NCBI RefSeq assembly: GCF_018143015.1
Contig: NC_054748.1
Span: forward strand, 18,990,725 to 19,054,724
Reading direction: 5' to 3'
Source of the DNA: Lytechinus variegatus
Lineage: Eukaryota > Echinodermata > Echinoidea > Temnopleuroida > Toxopneustidae
DNA: 64,000 bases
Shown: piece by piece, positions 1 to 10,873 of the stretch
Numbering within the stretch: position 1 is the first letter of the stretch
Layout of the letters: every line of letters begins with the position of its first letter
Notes under the pieces: generated by a model
Told to the model about the DNA's origin: nothing
Seen by the model: only the letters and a program-made list of their open reading frames with translations
Database searches by the model: none
Made by a program: the position numbers and the translations under genes

Positions 1-200
1 GACATGCACTTACATAATGTTGCGTAATTTCGGAACCACGTACCCGGGTGACGCAAAATTGGTCTCAAAAGTTGCACAAGACTTGAAAGTAAAAAGTCAG
101 CGAGCGGCGCGGTCAAAAAATTTCGCACGGCGAAAATATCGCGCGATTCCTTGAGGGGAAGGGCCTCCGAGCCCCCCACGGCCTAGATAGGGTTAAGGGT
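1..200. repeat. Dispersed repeat, copy 1
   Basis: This stretch matches 14955-15140 in the same orientation. Both copies share the words TGCACTTAC, ATGTTGCGTAATTTCGGAA, TTGGTCTCAAAAGTTGC, and CTTGAAAGTAAAAAGTCAGC, and both end in a C-rich tract followed by AGGGTTAA. It has no coding potential that I can see. The left end is cut by the window, so the full length and class are unknown. Confidence 0.7.
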
Positions 201-1387
201 CTGAAAGTGCAGCCTACTCATGCATTGTGTACTGCAGGCCTGAATTAAAGCAGCAAATTTGCTGTTTTAATTCCATGCGTGGAGCACGGAAATTCTAAGG
301 AAACCATGATTGTATGAAAATACATCGTATTTATATAATATTTTGAACAAACAAAAGATCGTGATATTTTTGGAAAGTAAGCAAAAATGACAGCGCTCTG
401 CTCATCAATTTAAAGCGGTGTATTCGTTGTTAGTATGAACGGTGTATGAAGCATTTTAACCATGAATGTATGATTACGCAGCGTACATCGTACCTGTATA
501 ATATTTTGAACAAACGTGTATGATGTTGACATTGCTGGCTTTCCATAGTTGTAATTGATTGAATGAAAATGTTTGTAAGACAGGACCGTAACGAACTGGG
601 ATACGGACCGTCACGATATGGGTACGGATGGACCTTCCATCCAAGAAAAAAATGGAATGGAATAAATTGAGGAGATTCAAACAACACTGGAAATTTCGTC
701 AAAAATCCGAGGTAAAACGACAGTTTTCAATTTTTCTCTCATCTTAAGTAAAATATTTCATTGATTGAATGGTTTACTTATTTCAATATTCACTGAAAAT
801 AGCAGGCAAAGGCTGAATTACATTCAGTTTACATATGGTTTATTATACAGACATTTTAAAAATATACAAATCGGAACAAAATAGGCAAATATCAAAATTG
901 TTCTACAAACTAATTATACATATATGAAATAATTGAAATACTCAGCATATGAGAAGAAAGCCACAGAGAAAGAATAAAGTACATGTGAAAACACGTCGGA
1001 ATGAAAGACGGAATGAAAAAGAGGAAGACAGGGAGACAAGAACAAAGTTAAAAAGGTTGGGTATTTAACAAACATTGAAAAAACATCGGTAATAGTAATT
1101 ATAATGCAACAAATGGAAAACTGAGGAAAAAACAAATTATATTGGGAAACGTGTTTTTAAGCCAGTGCAACTATAACGTAATTCAGAACAGTTCAACGAT
1201 GACGAAAAATAACATCTTGAAGTATGAAATTATCCAGGTAGGTATGATTTGTCATAATGAAATGATGTTTTTTCCATAAAGGGGTATTTGGATTAAAAAA
1301 AGAGGTGCCTGAGTAGTTTAATTAAAAAAACATGTAGAGAACAGAGTTCTTGAGTTCTTTAAAATAAGTGTTTGTATTAATGCCCGG
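201..1387. other. AT-rich interval without a recognised gene
   Basis: No gene is seen here. A diverged direct repeat of about 60 bp occurs at roughly 301-365 and 456-520; both copies end in TATAATATTTTGAACAAAC. The small open frames are AT-rich and have no recognisable domain. Confidence 0.5.
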
Positions 1388-2085
1388 TTGACACTTGCAC
1401 GCATTGTGGTGCCCGCATTGATGCGTGCCAATGCGGGACACTTTATGGCACGACTTGGCTATATCAGTTCACGCAATGTCCCGACAAGTTCACGACATGT
1501 TTGGACATTGTTCATGTTTGCGCATAGTTTGCGCATAGTTCACCCAGTGTTCGCGTATAGTTCACGCACTGTCCCGATGTGCTTTCATCAAATATTCTCG
1601 ACACCTTATTCTGTGACGTATCTAGCGCAAATTTAAATATTCAACGTTCTTGTGTTAACACTCTCTACGTTCGTTGATCAGGGCGACTCATACTGATCAC
1701 GTGGTCTGCACTCACAATTTTACGCATATCATTCGTGAACTATGCGTGAAGTATGCTTGACCTATGCGCAAAGTATGCGCGACCCTGTCGTGAACTAGTC
1801 GTGAACTGCGTGCCACTACCCCGTGGGTGTGCCTACTATTCTTTGCGCCACGAAATTTCTATTTCGATGCCACGAAAAGGTACGCAGTGGCACGACTAGG
1901 TTGCGCATAGTTCACGAACAGTTCACGAATTTGTAATGCGTGCCACAATTTTCAACATGTTGAAAATTTTGGCACGCATTTCACGCACCTATCCGCAAGC
2001 TGGCACGCATAGCTCGCGCATTGGCCCGCATGAGTGCGTGCCCATGCGCAAACTATGCGGGAACCACAATGCGTGCAAGTGTCAA
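1388..2085. mobile_element. Foldback MITE, about 0.7 kb
   Basis: The ends are inverted repeats: TTGACACTTGCACGCATTG at the left, and its reverse complement ending in AAGTGTCAA at the right. Pairing continues inward through GTGG and CCCGCAT with one mismatch. The interior is filled with short, partly palindromic words such as GCGCATAGTTCAC and AGTTCACG in both orientations, so the element could fold along much of its length. It encodes no transposase. I could not settle a target-site duplication, so the superfamily is open. Confidence 0.75.
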
Positions 2086-2530
2086 TAAACAAAATATGAC
2101 TACCAAATGTACGTTACAATAGACAAATTCGGGAACATCCAGTGGACATAGTGGAAACATTAAGTTGGGTGTGTAAAATGATTATAGATTATTCAATAGA
2201 TTAACAAGATATGGGATTGCACTGTCTCTTAATCTGTTTGTCCTGAATCTGGGTTGCATTGCATGCATTATATAATTATTGTCCTCGTAACACGGTGATA
2301 AGCAAATTAATTAGCTGATGTGAACATTTACAGAAGACTCTACATGAGATGTTAGAATTGGAACAAATCCACGTATTGAGGGGAAATAAAAAAAACTTTT
2401 TGTTTTAATTTTATTATGGAATGTATCTAAAAGAACGATCTTTACAGGCGCAAATCACTGAATTCATTCTTTCCCCCTAAATAGTCAAACACCGAATTAA
2501 ATCATGTGAATGATCTTGCTAGGCGCAAAT

Positions 2531-2836
2531 GATGATGTGGAAGCGCCGTGGTAGCGGTTCTGACCCTCGCCTTGTAATCAGAGGGTCGTGTGTTCGAATC
2601 CCACCAAGGCCTAGCGCCCTTTGGCAAGGCGTCAATCCACACTTTGCCACTCTCACCCAGGTGCTAATTGGGTACCGGTAGGAAACAACCGTCATTGTGG
2701 TTGGTTTAGCAAGTTTGCGCCTAACAGGCTGCTTGGAATGCTATGAATCCAGTGACCGGGTAATAATAATTGTAAAGCGCTTTGAACAGTCGTAGATTGA
2801 TAAAGCGCTATATAAATGCCAATTATTATTATTATT
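2531..2836 (+). mobile_element. tRNA-derived SINE
   Basis: The head looks like a tRNA with pol III promoter parts: an A-box-like TGGTAGCGGTT near 2550 and a B box GTGTTCGAATCCC near 2590. A tRNA-unrelated body follows, with CACCCAGGTGCTAATTGGGT. The tail is AAGCGCTATATAAATGCC followed by (ATT)n, which is shared with the next SINE in the opposite orientation. This is a typical non-coding SINE layout. Confidence 0.8.
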
Positions 2837-3240
2837 TGCGTATAGCGCCATATATCTGTCAAATAAATTCAAAGGCGCATTGGAGGAGCCAGTCAATCTG
2901 GGTCGCCTATGGCGCGCACACAGAACTGACCCGCGTGTCTCTCCTCCCGATATAACTGATTGGAGGGAATGCAGGTGGACCACTACACCGGGGTTTCCCC
3001 CTACTCTTAATCGAATAGTGCTGTGGGTTCTGAAAGGTGGTGACTCTCTTCTAAACGGGGCCTCCATTTAACGTCCTGTCCGAGGGACGGAGTGTTTTGT
3101 AACATAGCCTGCATCTATGAAACAGGGGAGAGACGTTTACACACATCGCACTGGTTTCAGTCAACCGCCCGGGGTGGACTCGAATCCACGATCTTTGGTT
3201 CGACAGGCAGACGCGTTACCGACTGAGACAACGTCGCTCT
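2823..3240 (-). mobile_element. tRNA-derived SINE, reverse strand
   Basis: Read on the minus strand, the element starts near 3240 with a tRNA-like head. It has an A-box region GTCTCAGTCGGTAACG and a B box GTGGATTCGAGTCC. The body contains GGACAGGACGTTAAATGGAG, and the element ends in TGGCGCTATACGC plus an ATT-rich tail. It lies tail to tail with the SINE at 2531-2836, and the two share the ATT tract. It belongs to a different subfamily because the bodies differ. Confidence 0.75.
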
Positions 3241-5300
3241 TATTATTGATTTCAAAATGTTTTTTTCCTAAATAGATTGTCCAATATTAAAAGGGAATTA
3301 GGAAACTGGAGTATATGAAGTCGAACGTTAGATCTCAAAAAAGTCTCCATTATATATTTTTTTCTTTCAATAATTTTATTCATCAAAATATCAACATATA
3401 TATAATATTTACATACAGTCAGTACATGTAATATACATACCATGCATTCAGTAAAACACTACACTAAAAACGCTTATACATAACAGAAAAGTTTAACTTA
3501 GAATATTAACAAAAGTAAACGGTAAAGTGTTAACTACCACGGTAGCAGTCACACCGCAGGTCCCTATGCTAATGAGCAAAAAGGCCAGATTCATCCAAAT
3601 AATCTCGTGGCTGAATCCTCATCCTTGCAAAATCGCGTGATTCGTGAGATTTTCTTTCTCTAAGAATTATCTTGTTTTAACCTCAAGTTAAATTAAATAT
3701 TATTGCACCATCAGATAGAGTAAAAGTTACTCTTTTATATTGGTCATTTATTTTGTTTACAATATTTTGTTAAATAAGTAAATTTCTGGCCTGAAAATGT
3801 GCCTCAAAACTGAATTTTCTTTCACTTTTTTCTTTTGCAAATTGTGCAAAACTTTTTTTATTTTGAGCCTCAATGATATCTTTATCACCTTAAAGCTGAA
3901 CTTCTGTACTTTCTCACAATGCCACTCTTGATATGCGGCACCTTTTAATCGGGTCAAGATCACACTTTTCCCACCAAGGTACAAGACGAGATTTCTGAAA
4001 TTTTGTACTTGCATGAAATCCAGAGTTCTGATTGGCTGGATAAGGTTCACAGAACAACAGGCGCGGGGTATTTGAGGAGATTACCACATGGGAAGTGTGA
4101 CATTCCCGCGAACCAAGGCACTGGGACCGTTGGATTTTGCCATTGTGTGGTCTCATTGACCAATCAGAGTGCAGTATTCTTGTTTTCAAACTGTTTTATG
4201 TACTTGGCAAATGAAAAGTGTGATCTTGATCTGATTCTTTTTCTTTACAATGGAACCAAATTCATGAAATTCGATACACAATTAGAGCAGCAATGACCGA
4301 ATGAAAAGAGGTGTTTTGGTCTGCATCAAGCTCATTAAATATGCAAAACATCTCACGTCATGAATATCACTTGGATGAAAGAAGCCACTTCCTTGGAACC
4401 TGCAGTCTGACTGGTAGCAAGTTGGCACCTTTGTTCGAAGCCTTATTCGACGAAAAGGCCCCCCCCCCCACACCATTAGATCTTAAACGGAACAGACAAC
4501 GTTAGCAGATTTAAGTCTAGAATTGATAGAGGAAACATTATATTTTTCTCAAAAATAGTATGGCAGTGGACCGAGCACTTTTCATGAATTCAATCATATC
4601 AAACAAAGTATTCTCATAAAATTCACCAAACTGTAACCATAAATACACAATTACCTACAAAATATAAATATGTAAAAATTTTGCCGAAATCGTTTTTCCT
4701 TTCTTATTAGCTCCAATCGGACCCCTCTTCGCATGTGAAATATTTTGGTCACTTGTTCGTGTGTTTTCTATCGGAAAAGTTGAGAAAACAACAAAATCAT
4801 TAATAAGCTATTTTGAGCTTATTTTATTATTTTGAAAGTACAAAGAGTTTGAAAATGTTTTTTACAAATTTATATCACCTTTCTATCTCGCGTTCGGTTA
4901 AAAAAGCCGGTCGGTAATACAATCACTCACTATACTTGTGTCATGAACTACTTGTGTCATGAACTAACGTCACTCGTAGTAGGAACAGACACTAATCTAA
5001 AAATAAAACTTGAAATGTTAACGAAAATATCCATAATCGATTCCAAAGATAACTGAAAGGAAAGGGATCGAGAATTATTGTATCACTTAGAGGAGAAAAA
5101 TCAGACCAGATTATTTCTTATTCTATCAAAAACAAAAAAAATATTAAAATTTTGAATAATAATCTAACAATATTATGTTTGAATAAATAAATAAGTATTT
5201 CATAATGCTTATAATACTATAATATTTGATATTAATCTCTACCTGTTAATCATATGTTTTTAAATTCGATATATAACGTTTCATTCCTGGGTGATGAGCT
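3241..5300. other. AT-rich interval without a recognised gene
   Basis: No gene is recognised. Near 4025-4175 a short inverted pair, TCTGATTGGCT and GACCAATCAGA, flanks about 130 bp; it may be a worn foldback element. A C-run lies at about 4460. The small open frames overlap on both strands and look like chance. Confidence 0.45.
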
Positions 5301-5314
5301 TAAAACATATGCAC

Positions 5315-5560
5315 TTTTTACACGATCTGTAACTTTACTTGTGCTGGAGTGGCGAAAAAATTTCAAAGCTCAGAAGCATCGAGTTTAGTAGTAGATCTAA
5401 CATATTTTTGAAAGGTAGTTCGAATTATTACTTCCACTCTTCCTGGAATCCAGGAAATTTTGCTATTTTCCAGGATCATTCCAGGAAGTGAGAAATTCAA
5501 GGAAGTTTTCCGGGAAGTGAGAAATACCAGGAAGTTTTCCAGGAAGTATATCATTTTCGA
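5315..5560 (+). repeat. Fragment of the 2.2-kb repeat unit plus CCAGGAAGT repeats
   Basis: The sequence ACACGATCTG, GCTGGAGTGGCGAAA and ATTTCAAAGCTC matches the conserved core of the repeat units at 36.9-60.4 kb. It is followed at about 5440-5550 by imperfect direct repeats of CCAGGAAGTGAGAAAT. Similar TTCCAGG/GGAAG words recur near 5800 and, diverged, near 46000 and 58920. Confidence 0.6.
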
Positions 5561-5904
5561 GAATGAAATTACATTATCTGAATGTATGTCAAAATCTATT
5601 ATAAAATTGGATCTTTTTTATTAAAATGTCAAAATTTTTGCTCGCTCGCAACTTCTTATAAACTTTGCCCGTTACGTCATGTTTTGCCCCCTCAAAATGT
5701 TTGGCTAACTTACGGCACTTGGCCCTATGTTTCATTTTGTGTGTGTGTATAGAAGATAATTATAACTTATGGAAGACTGAAGATCCGTTCAGAAAATTCC
5801 AGGATATTTTGTAAAATTCCAAGAACTTTCAAAATAAATTTCGGGAAGTTCCGTTTTGAAAAGTGAAGCACTGGTTAGAACACTGAAAGTAATCCGTGTA
5901 TTAC

Positions 5905-5972
5905 CGGCTACGAGTGGTTTTATGCGCCGGACTACGCCAGGAAAGTCCGGGGTTCGAATCCCGGGACGACCC
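5905..5972 (+). repeat. tRNA-like SINE head or tRNA pseudogene
   Basis: The stretch has a strong T-arm, CCGGGGTTCGAATCCCGG, and a weak D-arm/A-box region, GGCTACGAGTGG. The acceptor stem does not close convincingly, and another SINE begins within about 20 bases. It is better read as a truncated SINE head than as a working tRNA gene. Confidence 0.45.
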
Positions 5973-5987
5973 TTGACCATGGCATTT

Positions 5988-6295
5988 TGTGCAGCGTTGT
6001 GGCTGAGTGAATTAATCTATGAAGTTTGAAACAGAGTCATGGGTTCGAATCCCAGCCATGGCGTGATTTTCTTCGGCAAGAATTTTTTTCCGCATTGTGC
6101 TGCACTCAACCCAGGTGAGGTGAATGGGTACCTGACAGGAATTTATTCCTTGTAATGCGTGTGCGCTGTAATCTTAGTAATTACGGCTGCCAAGCTACAG
6201 CTGGGGTAGTAATATCCAAGTCCTTTGGAAGCGCATAAAGACATTATTCATAATTGATATATGCGCTATACATGAACTGTGTATTATTATTTTTT
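5988..6295 (+). mobile_element. tRNA-derived SINE
   Basis: An A-box-like GTGGCTGAGTGAA lies near 6000 and the B box GGGTTCGAATCCC near 6045. The body includes CAACCCAGGTGAGGTGAATGG, related to the middle of the SINE at 2531. The tail has ATGCGCTATACATGAAC and an ATTATTATT tract. This is a non-coding pol III-type retroposon. Confidence 0.75.
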
Positions 6296-6419
6296 AAATA
6301 AACATTGCTATTTTACCTTGCATCAAATAAAATAATGGAAATGCTTCATGCATTATCAATACCAAAGTTTGCACGTGTAAAAAAAAAATTAGGGGAAAAG
6401 TAAACTGTGGTCACAGCTA

Positions 6420-6660
6420 CTGTTCTTATGAATGATGCGTATGTACGAATCTTGGCATTCGTACGAATTCGGAAGTTCGTAGAATTTTTATTTCGTAGAC
6501 GCGCCATAGGTTCTTACCGCCTTCTTACGAATTCCGTACGAACGCCGCTTAATTCCCAAGAACATATTTAGACCTTCTTGAGAAACGAAATGATTTTCGG
6601 CAATTTTATGCCCTAGAATTCGTACGTTTTTCGTAAAAATGCCTTGTCGACGGCGAAATG
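6420..6660. repeat. CGTACG-rich palindromic interval
   Basis: The words CGTACGAATTC, TTACGAATTCCGTACGAA and GAATTCGTACG recur in both orientations over 240 bp. This suggests a degraded palindromic element. No ends, target duplication or coding capacity could be defined. Confidence 0.35.
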
Positions 6661-6871
6661 ACGTCGAAAAGAACGATCTTGCTAGGCATAAATCATTGAT
6701 CTAACACCGATCTTCTGTTATGACAAGGTAATTAGGAAAGTGGAATATATTACACAGTAATGAAAATAGCACGCTGTTTAATCCTGTCACTCTAACAACT
6801 AGTTGTTTAAACTGTTTATGTAACGAAATTGCATTGCGTATTAATTGCGCTTTTCAAATTATTAAGCAGAC

Positions 6872-7070
6872 GACGCGCGTGTGTGTGTATTTGAGTTTTA
6901 TTCAGACGTGTATCAATCAAATATGATTATTTACGTCTGGGACCGACCTTTAACGTCACCATCCGAAAGACGTGACCAGGGTTCGAACCTCGAACTTCTG
7001 CATCAATTTGTAACTCCCCCCCCCCCACGTAGCTTGGATTACAGGCGCACGCCACAACGCCCAGCGCGCT
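6872..7070 (-). mobile_element. SINE with a 7SL-like 5' part, copy 1
   Basis: On the minus strand the element begins near 7065 with GCTGGGCGTTGTGGCGTGCG and continues with CCTGTAATCCAAGCTAC. It then has a B-box-like GAGGTTCGAACCC, the body word GGTGACGTTAAAGGTCGGTC, and a tail ending in AACTCAAA plus a short CA-rich run. The first 37 bases line up without gaps with the 5' Alu domain of 7SL RNA as I recall it, at about 30 of 37 positions. A second copy, in the opposite orientation, lies at 8327-8506. Confidence 0.6.
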
Positions 7071-7079
7071 ACAGCTACA

Positions 7080-7735
7080 TGTAATTTACGTGAGAATTAT
7101 GCAGAAGTGCACCAATGTTGTGATACTACATCCCGCGGGGTGATTGAAGAAATAAAGGAGAATGAAACCTTTGGAACAAGATAGCTTGTGTGAAAACAGA
7201 TAAAACAAAGAAATGGATCAACACAAATTTAAGAAAAATCACACAAGTAATGAGAAAGTTGTGACCATTTGAATATTGCGATCACTAATGCTATGGAGAT
7301 CCTCAAATTGGTAATGCGACAAAGATGTTTGATGTCACTTGTGAACAAGTCTCCCCATTACTTTAGTATATATTTCACTTAAACTACCTCTTTTATCACA
7401 TCTATCAGTGGATCATGTGTTCTTTATATAGGAGGGCGTGAAATACACATTTTAAAGAATACATCATGGATAAAGAGTTTGTATCACCATAAGAAAAAGC
7501 AAAAAGAGACATTTTGGGGGTATTTTATAGTCATCAAAGGTAAAGTTGTTCACATGTGACATCACACATCCTTGTCGCATTGCCAAAGGGAGGATCTCCG
7601 TGGGCATAAGTGATTGTAATATTCAAATGCTCATAACTTTCTCATTGTTCGTCTGATTTTCAAACTTTCTTTGTTCCTATTCTTTGATTTTACTGTTTTG
7701 ACACAGGCCTACTTGTTCCTAAGGTTTCACTCTCC
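7080..7735. other. Interval between the paired SINE copies, no gene seen
   Basis: AT-rich sequence with no gene. Two parts resemble each other inversely: GAAACCTTTGGAACAAG (about 7164) with AACTTTCTTTGTTCC, and TGAGAAAGTTGTGACCATTTGAATATT with ATATTCAAATGCTCATAACTTTCTCA. This makes a long imperfect foldback of roughly 7160-7735, probably a MITE. Confidence 0.5.
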
Positions 7736-7769
7736 CTTAACAATGATTTGTGAATTCTAGATCTGCCTG

Positions 7770-8300
7770 CTAACTACTGCCTTTGAGTTTTGAAATAATT
7801 TCGCCGCCCCAGCAGCAGAAAGTAGCAGATCCATCAAATAGATTTTTCATTTAAGATGCAACAAACATTCTTGGAATGAATGAGGACATATAAATTTTGC
7901 AATTTTCTTTTTTAATCTAGTGTATTTTAATTGAAATTCATATGAGGTGTTATGATGTAGACAAACTGAAATTGAATGTAAATATAACTAATATGAACAA
8001 GTAACAAAAAATTGAAACATATTGTATGCAGTGTTTTCTTATTTTAATTGAACCATGTCCATGATTGAACATGTGTATTATTTTCAAAACAAAACGATTC
8101 TTTGCAAACTTATAATCGATTATACAATTATGTTATAAATCATTATCGATCAAAATTGTCTATATTTCGATCAAAATTGTCTCTATTTTTAAATATACAT
8201 ACATACACATGCACATTTTCCCATAAAGCTGCGCTGCGGGTCTGTATCATGATAAAATTATGATTTCATAACTGTTTTATTCACAACAAACAGTTGACAA
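7770..8300 (-). repeat. Reverse-oriented fragment of the 2.2-kb repeat unit
   Basis: Two landmarks of the large repeat field occur in reverse here. GAAATAATTTCGCCGCCCCAGC is near 7790, and AAAGCTGCGCTGCGGGTCTG is near 8225, which is the reverse of the word near 41190 and 43320. It shows that the unit family is dispersed as well as clustered. Confidence 0.6.
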
Positions 8301-8326
8301 CGAACATATAACTAGTCCTTGTACAA

Positions 8327-8506
8327 CTGTGCGTTGTGGCGTGCGCCTGTTATCCAAGCTGTGGAGAAGTTACAAATTGATGCAGAGGGTCGAGGTTCGA
8401 GCCCTGGTCACGTCTTTCGGATGGTGACGTTAAAGGTCGGTCCCAGACGTAAATAATCATTTCTGATTGATACACGTCTGACAAAACTCAAACAAACACA
8501 CTCTGG
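8327..8506 (+). mobile_element. SINE with a 7SL-like 5' part, copy 2
   Basis: This is the plus-strand copy of the SINE at 6872-7070. It reads TGTGCGTTGTGGCGTGCGCC, then TGTTATCCAAGCT, the B-box-like GAGGTTCGAGCCC, GGTGACGTTAAAGGTCGGTC, and a tail ATACACGTCTGACAAAACTC followed by CA-rich sequence. It is non-coding. Confidence 0.6.
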
Positions 8507-9420
8507 AATGATGGCATAACATTTCGCCTTGGACTAATTTTTAAGAAATTCCTTTTCCGAAGTGACAAGATGTATATTCCATGATGTTAACATGATCTAA
8601 AGTGATTGGTCAACATTGGTTTGACTTTTAAAAAATCTGAGCTTGAAGGTCACACTTGTCACCTGTGTCTGTGATATGTTACAAAAATGAAGCCCAGAAA
8701 AAATTGCGTTCGAAATTAATTATTTAGTGCTTCAAAAATTGAAATATAAAGTGACCGGAAACACCATCTTAATTTCATCCCGTACACTTATCTGTACTAT
8801 TTAGGTGTCTATAAGACGCCTATTTACAAAATCGGGGTTTGCTTTGTAGTTTTAGCTTTTCATTCTCAATAATGTTTTTTTTCAGGGTTTATTAGTTCTA
8901 ATACATGCACTTGTACACATGTTTCATCATGGTTTGATAATTTTTTTAAATCGGCTGCTCACAAAGTTAAACAATACCTTTAAGAAGAGGACAAATTCTC
9001 CTTTTAAGAGTGTATTTTTTCAGGCACAGCCTATCGATCTTTGTGTTTCTGTGTCTGTGTGTAGTTAAAGAGAGAGAGAGAGAGAGGGGAGAGGGAGAGA
9101 GAGAGATGGATTTTATTTGTTTTGTAACACGATCTTATTGTCTTGATTGTACTCTCTCAAATCAAATATACAATACGAGTCTCACAAAATAATATTGACA
9201 CAGAAAATCGTCACGTTATTCAAGCCGTTTAAGCTCATTAAAGTGCATATTAACCATACAACGAGTATCACAAAATAAATTCTACAATCATTTGAAACCA
9301 ACATTATCATATAATTATACAGTTGTACATCTATCATTGAGAACGAAAAATAATAAATGATAATCAATAAATGTAACGTTTTACTAATACAGATTGAAAT
9401 TAAGAAAATAATCGATCTAC
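8507..9420. other. AT-rich interval with a GA microsatellite
   Basis: No gene is seen. A (GA)n tract with small interruptions spans 9068-9106. From about 9180 to 9420 the sequence contains GTCACGTTATTCAA, ATCATTGAGAACGAAAAAT and AATACAGATTG, which are landmarks of the repeat units near 48000-49500. Confidence 0.55.
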
Positions 9421-9424
9421 GTAC

Positions 9425-9766
9425 GAACTTATAAAATCACAACCATTTTGACACAGTAAGTCGTCACGTTATTCAAACCGTTTAAAGAAGCACATTAAAG
9501 ATCATATTGACCATAAGCCTTAATAGCCCCCTCTCAAGTCCTCAACTACTCATATCAGGCCAGGATTATTACCCATAATACATTATTCTGTGCAGTGTAG
9601 TCTTAAAATTGAATTCTTATCTCAATGATTATACCACCAAGTAAGAAAACTGACATCTATCCTCTCAAAATAATTAATTTCTGTACGAAAATAAAATTTT
9701 ATACTGATTCATCCTCTTTATTCCTAAGAGTAAATGTCAAAATTTTTGTTTCCACGACTGTCCATC
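9425..9766 (+). repeat. Left half of an interrupted repeat unit
   Basis: This stretch matches about 38590-38930 almost word for word, for example CCTCAACTACTCATATCAGG, TCTCAATGATTATA and AGAGTAAATGTCAAAATT, ending in CGACTGTCCAT. In the 38.9-kb copy the next bases are TAATAACA. Here the match stops at 9766 and resumes at about 19111, so foreign DNA lies between the two halves. Confidence 0.75.
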
Positions 9767-10235
9767 AAAGGACAAGTCCACCCCAACCTAAAGTTGAATT
9801 GCATAAAAAGAGAAAAATCCCATAAGCATAACACTGAAAATTTCACTAAAATCGGATGTAAAACAAGAAAGTTATGACATCTTTAAATCCTGGGCGGTAC
9901 GCAAATGATGGGACTGATGACGTCACCCATTCACCCTTTCTTTATTCTGTTATAGGAAATATTCTGATTTTCCCCCTTTCATGTGAATTGGAGTTTTATT
10001 CCTCCCTGGACATGTTGAATTAACATTGTTTAACATTATGTGGTTCTGACAAGTTAGACATACTTGTCAATTCTGTAAAAATTGAAATATTGTCTAATGC
10101 AAACAATAAAAATAAAAACTAGTAGTGAGTGATGGACATCATCGACTCTCTAATTTGCATATCACCGAGTTGTGCATATAAATGTTTTTTAGAAAAATAT
10201 AGGCGAAACACAAAATGTCGTATCTTATTTCGAAA
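9767..10235. mobile_element. MITE, left part
   Basis: The left end reads AAAGGACAAGTCCACCCCAA. The body has TCACTAAAATCGGATGTAAA and GATGACGTCACCC. Near the far side the complementary words AAAATGTCGTATCTTATTT appear, as expected for a long palindromic MITE. It stops abruptly at the GC-rich block at 10236, and its opposite end lies at 18986-19111. Confidence 0.65.
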
Positions 10236-10400
10236 GGGTGGGTGCTGTCGTGTTAGGGTGCGTCAACGCGAACGCGAAGATTCGTCCAAAGCCCCCCCGG
10301 CTTGGCCGAAAGGGTGCGCTTGGAGCGTTACGTCACGTCGCGTTCACTGGAACGCGTCCATTCGTCCAAAGCCCCCCCGGAAGTGCCGAAAGGGTGCGTT
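10234..10400 (+). repeat. GC-rich inverted-repeat block, left copy
   Basis: The block CGAAAGGGTGGGTGCTGTCG then GTTAGGGTGCGTCAACGCGA is repeated in inverse at 18795-18985. It contains two internal copies of ATTCGTCCAAAGCCCCCCCG. Its base composition is far richer in GC than its surroundings. The two copies look like the terminal repeats of a larger inserted segment. Confidence 0.65.
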
Positions 10401-10870
10401 TTATTTTGTTTTTAATAATAATAATAGTAATAATAATACTAACAATAATAATAATAATTTCAATAATAATGGTAATATTAATAATTATAATAATAATTAC
10501 AATAACAATAAGAAGAAAAAGAAGCGGAAGGAGGAGGAGAATAAGATAATGATGATGAAAAACAACAATTACAAGAAAAATAATATCACCAACAACAATG
10601 ATTAATAATGATAGTAAAAAAATAATTACAATATGAAGGAGACGAAGAAGAAGAAAAAGAAGAGGTAGTAGTAGTAGAAGAAGAAAATGATGTAGAAGAA
10701 AAAGGAATATACGATAATGATGAAGAACAACAATAACAAAAAAATATCACAGACAACAATTATGAAAATACAAATTTAGTAATAATTATAATGATAGTAA
10801 TTATAATAATATGAAGGAGAGGAAGAGGGATGCAGAGGAAGAAGAAAAAGAAGACAAGGCAAACGCCAAG
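10401..10870 (+). repeat. AAT/AAG simple-sequence tract
   Basis: Imperfect AAT, AAC, GAAGAA and ATG repeats make long open frames on both strands, rich in Asn or Ile. These are low-complexity translation artefacts, not genes. Confidence 0.85.
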
Positions 10871-10873
10871 CGT

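Noticed and set aside
2741-3067. 108-codon minus-strand frame
   Set aside because: It lies entirely across the body and tail of SINEs.
5905-5972. Functional tRNA gene
   Set aside because: The T-arm is good but the acceptor and D-arms do not fold well, and it abuts another SINE.
10129-10605. 158-codon open frame ending in Asn-rich sequence
   Set aside because: It runs from a MITE arm through the GC-rich block into AAT repeats; there is no domain and two other frames are equally open.
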